Shown: one piece after another, positions 13,513 to 16,582 of the stretch | How positions within the stretch are numbered: the first letter of the stretch is position 1 | Layout: every line of letters starts with the position of its first letter | Source: Dehalococcoidales bacterium | GTDB taxonomy: Bacteria; Chloroflexota; Dehalococcoidia; Dehalococcoidales; UBA2162 | Direction: 5' to 3' | DNA length: 16,582 nt | Assembly (NCBI GenBank): GCA_030648675.1 | Contig: JAUSGV010000088.1 | Coordinates: 1-16,582 of the forward strand | Program-made: the position numbers and the translations under genes | Notes under the pieces: generated by a model | Seen by the model: the letters and a program-made list of their open reading frames with translations, nothing else | Told to the model about the DNA's origin: nothing | Databases searched by the model: none

Positions 13513-14046
13513 GTGCTTGAAAACAGCGTGACAAGTGATTTTGAGCGAATCGCAAAAGACTTGCAGTTTTGTATTCAAATGGAAGTCGACGGAAAGGAAT
13601 TTTATTTAAAGGTCGGCGGCCGGTGCCGTAATGAAGTCGGCAAGAGATTGCTGACAGCACTTGCTGCCGCCGAGGATGTCCACCGGCAAAAGTTCGAATC
13701 GATCTTCGAGGCTGCCCGGCTTAGGCGATCCTGGCCGAAAATAACTTTGCCGGCGCCAAAAACCATCAGAACAATTTTCGCCGAGGCCCTTGCCCAGGCA
13801 AAACCGGGGGCGGAGAGTCCTTCTACCGAGATGGCCGCGGTCGACAAAGCTATCGGTATGGAAATCGCATCTTACGATTACTATAAAGGCCAGAGCAAAA
13901 ACGCCGCGAGCGGTCTCGAAAAGGAATTTTACGAGGCAGTCGCCGCCGAAGAACATATACACCACATGACTCTGCTCGACTATAAGGAATATATCGTCGA
14001 CCCCGCGGCGTGGTTTGTAAAGACGGAGCATCCATCTTTCGACTAG
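13513..14046 (+). CDS. Ferritin-like diiron protein (rubrerythrin superfamily, no rubredoxin domain)
   Basis: The 177-residue product should be a four-helix bundle with a diiron site. Candidate ligands are E24 (MEVDGKEFY), E54 and H57 (AAEDVH), E117 (GMEIASYDYY), and E146/E147 with H150 (EEHIHH). The EX2H and EEHXHH patterns match rubrerythrin-type ferritin-like domains. There is no CX2C rubredoxin domain, unlike classic rubrerythrin, but the next gene supplies one. A likely job is peroxide reduction or iron handling. Translation begins at GTG 13513: no SD precedes it and an extended -10 ends seven bases before. It heads the oxygen-defence block, 40 bases before the Hrb-like gene. Confidence 0.8.
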   Translation: MLENSVTSDFERIAKDLQFCIQMEVDGKEFYLKVGGRCRNEVGKRLLTALAAAEDVHRQKFESIFEAARLRRSWPKITLPAPKTIRTIFAEALAQAKPGAESPSTEMAAVDKAIGMEIASYDYYKGQSKNAASGLEKEFYEAVAAEEHIHHMTLLDYKEYIVDPAAWFVKTEHPSFD

Positions 14047-14086
14047 CTTTAGCCGCGGAGAATATTGCTTGCTATCGAGTGACAAG

Positions 14087-14845
14087 ATGAACTTGAGAGC
14101 CTTGTGGGACTTGACCTACGGTGTCTACGTGATCGGTTCCATAAAGGAAGGCAAGCTTAACGCCCAGATCGCCAATACTGTTTTCCAGGTGGCCTCCGAA
14201 CCCCCAACCGTTGCGGTCAGCATCAATAAGAAAAACCTGACTTGGGAGTATATTCATGACAGCAAGGTTTTTACCGCCTCTGCCCTGTGCCAGGAAACGC
14301 CGCTCCCGTTTATCGGCCGGTTTGGCTTCAAATCGGGCCGGGATGTCAACAAGCTCGAAGGAACTGAATATAAGATAGGCGTGACCGGAGCACCAGTGGT
14401 TCTTGAAAACGCGACTTCCTATGTTGAGGTCAGAGTCGATAAAGAAGTCGATGTCGGCACACACGTACTTTTCGTCGGCGAGGTAGTTGCGGCCGACGTT
14501 GTCAGCCAGAAGGTATGCATGACCTATGCCTATTATCAGCAAGTCAAGCGGGGAGTAACGCCGGAAGCGGCCCCAACCTACCGTGCGGAAAAACCGGAAA
14601 AACCGGCCGCTGCACCCGTCTCAGCCGAACAAACGTCGGTTGCAGAGAATAAACCGGTAGAAGAGAAGAAGGAAACCACGATGGCGAAATATAAATGCTC
14701 GGTTTGCGGCTACATCTATGACCCGGCATTGGGCGATCCCGACGGCGGTATAAAGCCGGAGACACCGTTCGAATCGCTGCCCGACAACTGGACCTGTCCG
14801 GTTTGCGGAGCCAGCAAGAGTGAATTCGAGAAGTTGGGGGCGTGA
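14087..14845 (+). CDS. hrb: Flavin reductase-rubredoxin fusion (high-molecular-weight rubredoxin, Hrb type)
   Basis: Residues 1-158 form an FMN-binding flavin-reductase domain (MNLRALWDLTYGVYVIG start, SKVFTASALCQETP, GRFGFKSGRDVNK). A linker rich in Ala, Pro, Glu and Lys covers 160-198. Residues 199-252 are a complete rubredoxin with C204 and C207 (CSVCGYIYDP) and C237 and C240 (CPVCGA). The Moorella Hrb protein has this architecture and passes NADH electrons to FprA, encoded directly downstream there as here. I chose ATG 14087, which matches the family N-terminus; a TTG at 14069 is also in frame. A second start with AAGGA seven bases upstream sits exactly at the rubredoxin domain (14681). 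The stop is one base before the fprA ATG. Confidence 0.92.
   Translation: MNLRALWDLTYGVYVIGSIKEGKLNAQIANTVFQVASEPPTVAVSINKKNLTWEYIHDSKVFTASALCQETPLPFIGRFGFKSGRDVNKLEGTEYKIGVTGAPVVLENATSYVEVRVDKEVDVGTHVLFVGEVVAADVVSQKVCMTYAYYQQVKRGVTPEAAPTYRAEKPEKPAAAPVSAEQTSVAENKPVEEKKETTMAKYKCSVCGYIYDPALGDPDGGIKPETPFESLPDNWTCPVCGASKSEFEKLGA
14681..14845 (+). CDS. Possible internally initiated free rubredoxin
   Basis: The ATG at 14681 begins MAKYKCSVCGYIYDP, the textbook N-terminus of a free rubredoxin, and gives a complete 54-residue protein with cysteines 6, 9, 39 and 42. AAGGA (14669-14673) is seven bases upstream, a better ribosome binding site than that of the full-length gene. Both the fusion and the free rubredoxin could be made from one gene. 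The signal could also be a trace of an older stand-alone rubredoxin gene that became fused. Confidence 0.4.
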   Translation: MAKYKCSVCGYIYDPALGDPDGGIKPETPFESLPDNWTCPVCGASKSEFEKLGA

Positions 14846-14846
14846 T

Positions 14847-16031
14847 ATGAAACCGCGAGAAATAAAATCTGGAATATTTTGGGTTGGAGCGGTCGACTGG
14901 GACCGCCGCCTGTTCGATGCCCTTATACCTTTACCCGACGGTACCAGTTATAACGCTTATCTCGTTAAAGGGAGTGAAAAAACGGCGTTGATCGATTCCG
15001 TCGACCCCACGATGTCGGCGGTCCTTTTCGATCATTTAGCCTCGCTGAACCTCGATACGATCGATTATATAATCGCCAACCACGCCGAACAGGATCATTC
15101 CGGCACTCTGCCTCAACTCTTGGAAAAGTATCCAGGGGCGAAGTTGGTGTGCACGCCGAAATGCAAGGAATTTTTGGTCGAACTTCTGGCGATCCCGGAA
15201 GACAGGGTCAATACCGTTAATGATCGGGACACCCTTTCGCTGGGAAACCGTACACTCGAATTCATCTACGCTCCCTGGGTACACTGGCCGGAAACTATGC
15301 TTACCTATCTGCGGGAAGAAAAGATATTGTTCCCCTGCGACCTTTTTGGTTCTCACCTCGCTACCAGCGACCTTTTCCTTTCCGATGAAGGGAAAGGCTT
15401 CGAATCGGCAAAGCGGTACTATGCCGAGATCATGATGCCGTTCCATACCAACATCGAGAAGCATCTGGAGCGGCTGAAGGAATACCAGATCGATATTATC
15501 GCGCCGAGTCACGGCCCTCTTTACGACAAACCGGAGTTTATCCTGAAAGCCTACCGGTCGTGGGTGTTCGATAAACCGCGGAACATCGTCGTACTGCCCT
15601 ACATATCCATGCACGGCACTACCCGCCGCATGGTGGACTACCTGGTCGGTGCTTTGGCCGCCAATGGCGTTACGGTAAAACAGTTCGACCTTACCAGTGT
15701 CGACCTCGGCAAGCTGGCCATGTCGCTGGTAGATGCCGGAACGATAGTTCTCGGTGCTCCTACCATGCTGACCGGACCGCATCCGGTTGTTGCTTACGCG
15801 GCTTTTCTGGCCAATGCCTTGAGGCCGAAAGCGAAATTTGCCTCTATCATCGGTTCGTATGGTTGGGGAGGCAGAACGGTGGAGCAGCTTACGTCAGCGT
15901 TATCCAGCCTCAAGGTGGAATTGCTGACGCCGGTTTACTGCAAAGGATTGCCCCGCGAAGCTGATTTCAAGGCCCTGGATAATCTGGCCGCGGCGATCGC
16001 ACAAAAACACAAAGAGAACGGATTTACTTAA
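14847..16031 (+). CDS. fprA: Flavodiiron protein (FprA type), O2/NO reductase
   Basis: The product is 394 residues: an N-terminal metallo-beta-lactamase-like diiron domain (1-245) and a C-terminal flavodoxin domain (about 248-394). All iron ligands are seen: H79, E81, D83 and H84 in NHAEQDHSG, H146 in VHWPE, D165 in FPCDLFGSH and H222 in PSHGP. The FMN phosphate loop is SMHGTTRRM (254-262), with a later GSYGWGG. It reduces O2 to water and/or NO to N2O in the cytoplasm, receiving electrons from rubredoxin. The ATG at 14847 lies one base after the hrb stop, so the two are translationally coupled; an earlier in-frame start at 14820 would overlap hrb and is not needed. Confidence 0.95.
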   Translation: MKPREIKSGIFWVGAVDWDRRLFDALIPLPDGTSYNAYLVKGSEKTALIDSVDPTMSAVLFDHLASLNLDTIDYIIANHAEQDHSGTLPQLLEKYPGAKLVCTPKCKEFLVELLAIPEDRVNTVNDRDTLSLGNRTLEFIYAPWVHWPETMLTYLREEKILFPCDLFGSHLATSDLFLSDEGKGFESAKRYYAEIMMPFHTNIEKHLERLKEYQIDIIAPSHGPLYDKPEFILKAYRSWVFDKPRNIVVLPYISMHGTTRRMVDYLVGALAANGVTVKQFDLTSVDLGKLAMSLVDAGTIVLGAPTMLTGPHPVVAYAAFLANALRPKAKFASIIGSYGWGGRTVEQLTSALSSLKVELLTPVYCKGLPREADFKALDNLAAAIAQKHKENGFT

Positions 16032-16103
16032 TTGTTATATTTTGGTAGTTTTAATTTGAGGCACAATTCAGAGTCGTCTGAAAAATAAAATTGGAGGTAA
16101 ACA

Positions 16104-16550
16104 ATGGCAGGAAAAAATGATGCAGTGACCAAGGTATCTAAGGATCTATTAAATCTATTGAATGAAGCCATCGCCAGGGAGCTGCAGGTGAGCATCCAAT
16201 ACATGTGGCAGCATGTTCAGTGGGGCGGTGTGAAGGGATTTGCCGTGCAGGGGACGCTCCAGTCCATCGCAATCGCGGAAATGAAACATGCCGAAGCTAT
16301 TGCCGAACGCCTTTACTACCTTGGAGAGATGCCGACCACCAAGCCGAATCCCATTTTCATCGGTTCAAATCTGGGAGAGATGATCGGGCAGAATATCAAG
16401 GACGAAGCCGGGGCTATCACTCTCTACAAAAAGATTATCGAAGCGGCCAACAAAGAGGGCGATACCACTACCGCCTTTCTGTTCAAGGGAATCCTGCAAC
16501 AGGAAGAAGACCATCACGATACGTTTACCACGCTGATGGAAGAGATCTAG
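16104..16550 (+). CDS. Bacterioferritin-like diiron protein
   Basis: The 148-residue product is a bacterioferritin/ferritin-like four-helix protein. Diiron ligands align with E. coli bacterioferritin: E26 (ARELQVS), E59 and H62 in AEMKHAE, E101 (KDEAGA), and E134 with H137 in QQEEDHHD. M60 sits where Bfr has its haem-ligating methionine (EMKHA), so haem binding is possible. It would store or detoxify iron, using O2 or peroxide. The ATG at 16104 has a strong SD, GGAGGT, five bases upstream. It follows fprA by 72 bases and may be co-transcribed. Bfr, Dps-like and generic ferritin-like labels are all possible; the EMKH motif favours Bfr. Confidence 0.85.
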   Translation: MAGKNDAVTKVSKDLLNLLNEAIARELQVSIQYMWQHVQWGGVKGFAVQGTLQSIAIAEMKHAEAIAERLYYLGEMPTTKPNPIFIGSNLGEMIGQNIKDEAGAITLYKKIIEAANKEGDTTTAFLFKGILQQEEDHHDTFTTLMEEI

Positions 16551-16582
16551 GAAGCAATAATTGAATCATCGCTCCCATTGAT

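Noticed and set aside
15036..15782. Long minus-strand frame (248 codons) opposite fprA
   Set aside because: It is the antisense of a gene with all flavodiiron motifs; it has no SD or family features.

Overview
The window looks like chromosomal DNA of a strictly anaerobic bacterium. The best guess is a member of the Dehalococcoidia or a related Chloroflexota group. That guess is inferred from gene content: a Ycf45/SpoIIIAA-like R3H ATPase beside pdxST, a short-form ThiC, a geranylgeranyl-reductase-family flavoprotein, an odd GreA-like protein, and a rubredoxin/flavodiiron oxygen-defence set. No rRNA, tRNA, CRISPR array or intact insertion sequence is visible.

Layout. (1) 1-4429, minus strand: part of a hydrogenase-4/formate-hydrogenlyase-type membrane module in the order hyfB-hyfC-hyfE-hyfF. 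hyfF runs off the left edge. A strong sigma70-like promoter lies at 4401-4429. (2) 4227-4580: a 343-base gap holding that promoter and, on the plus strand, a hairpin with two overlapping mini-ORFs, each with a good Shine-Dalgarno sequence. (3) 4570-7710, minus strand: pdxS-pdxT (PLP synthase) followed by an R3H-domain AAA ATPase, with a promoter at 7682-7710. (4) 7749-8509, plus strand: an unrecognised membrane protein, apparently translated from a leaderless mRNA. (5) 8510-8728: a relic of a CARDB-like domain and a tandem repeat. (6) 8729-9463, minus strand: rsmG, also apparently leaderless. (7) 9508-10972, plus strand: thiC under a TPP riboswitch with a visible terminator and a plausible antiterminator. 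(8) 10973-11179: a block of palindromic repeats. (9) 11180-12355: a geranylgeranyl-reductase-family FAD protein. (10) 12386-13198: a GreA-type transcript-cleavage factor fused to an N-terminal domain that looks like the SAM-like core-binding domain of tyrosine recombinases. (11) 13199-13512: intergenic repeats, including an 87-bp MITE-like element. (12) 13497-16550, plus strand: a ferritin-like diiron protein, a flavin-reductase/rubredoxin fusion (Hrb type), a flavodiiron protein (FprA type) and a bacterioferritin-like protein.

How the genes work together. The hyf module would couple redox chemistry to ion movement across the membrane, but its catalytic subunits are outside the window. PdxS and PdxT form one PLP-synthesising complex. 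ThiC makes the pyrimidine of thiamin and is controlled by TPP. The last block is a coherent oxygen/NO/iron handling set: Hrb passes NAD(P)H electrons through rubredoxin to FprA, which reduces O2 or NO, while the ferritin-like proteins deal with peroxide or iron. The most unusual items are the recombinase-domain/GreA fusion, the possible internal start that would release free rubredoxin from the Hrb gene, three genes whose extended -10 boxes sit 6-8 bases before an SD-less start codon, and the plus-strand hairpin with twin mini-ORFs.
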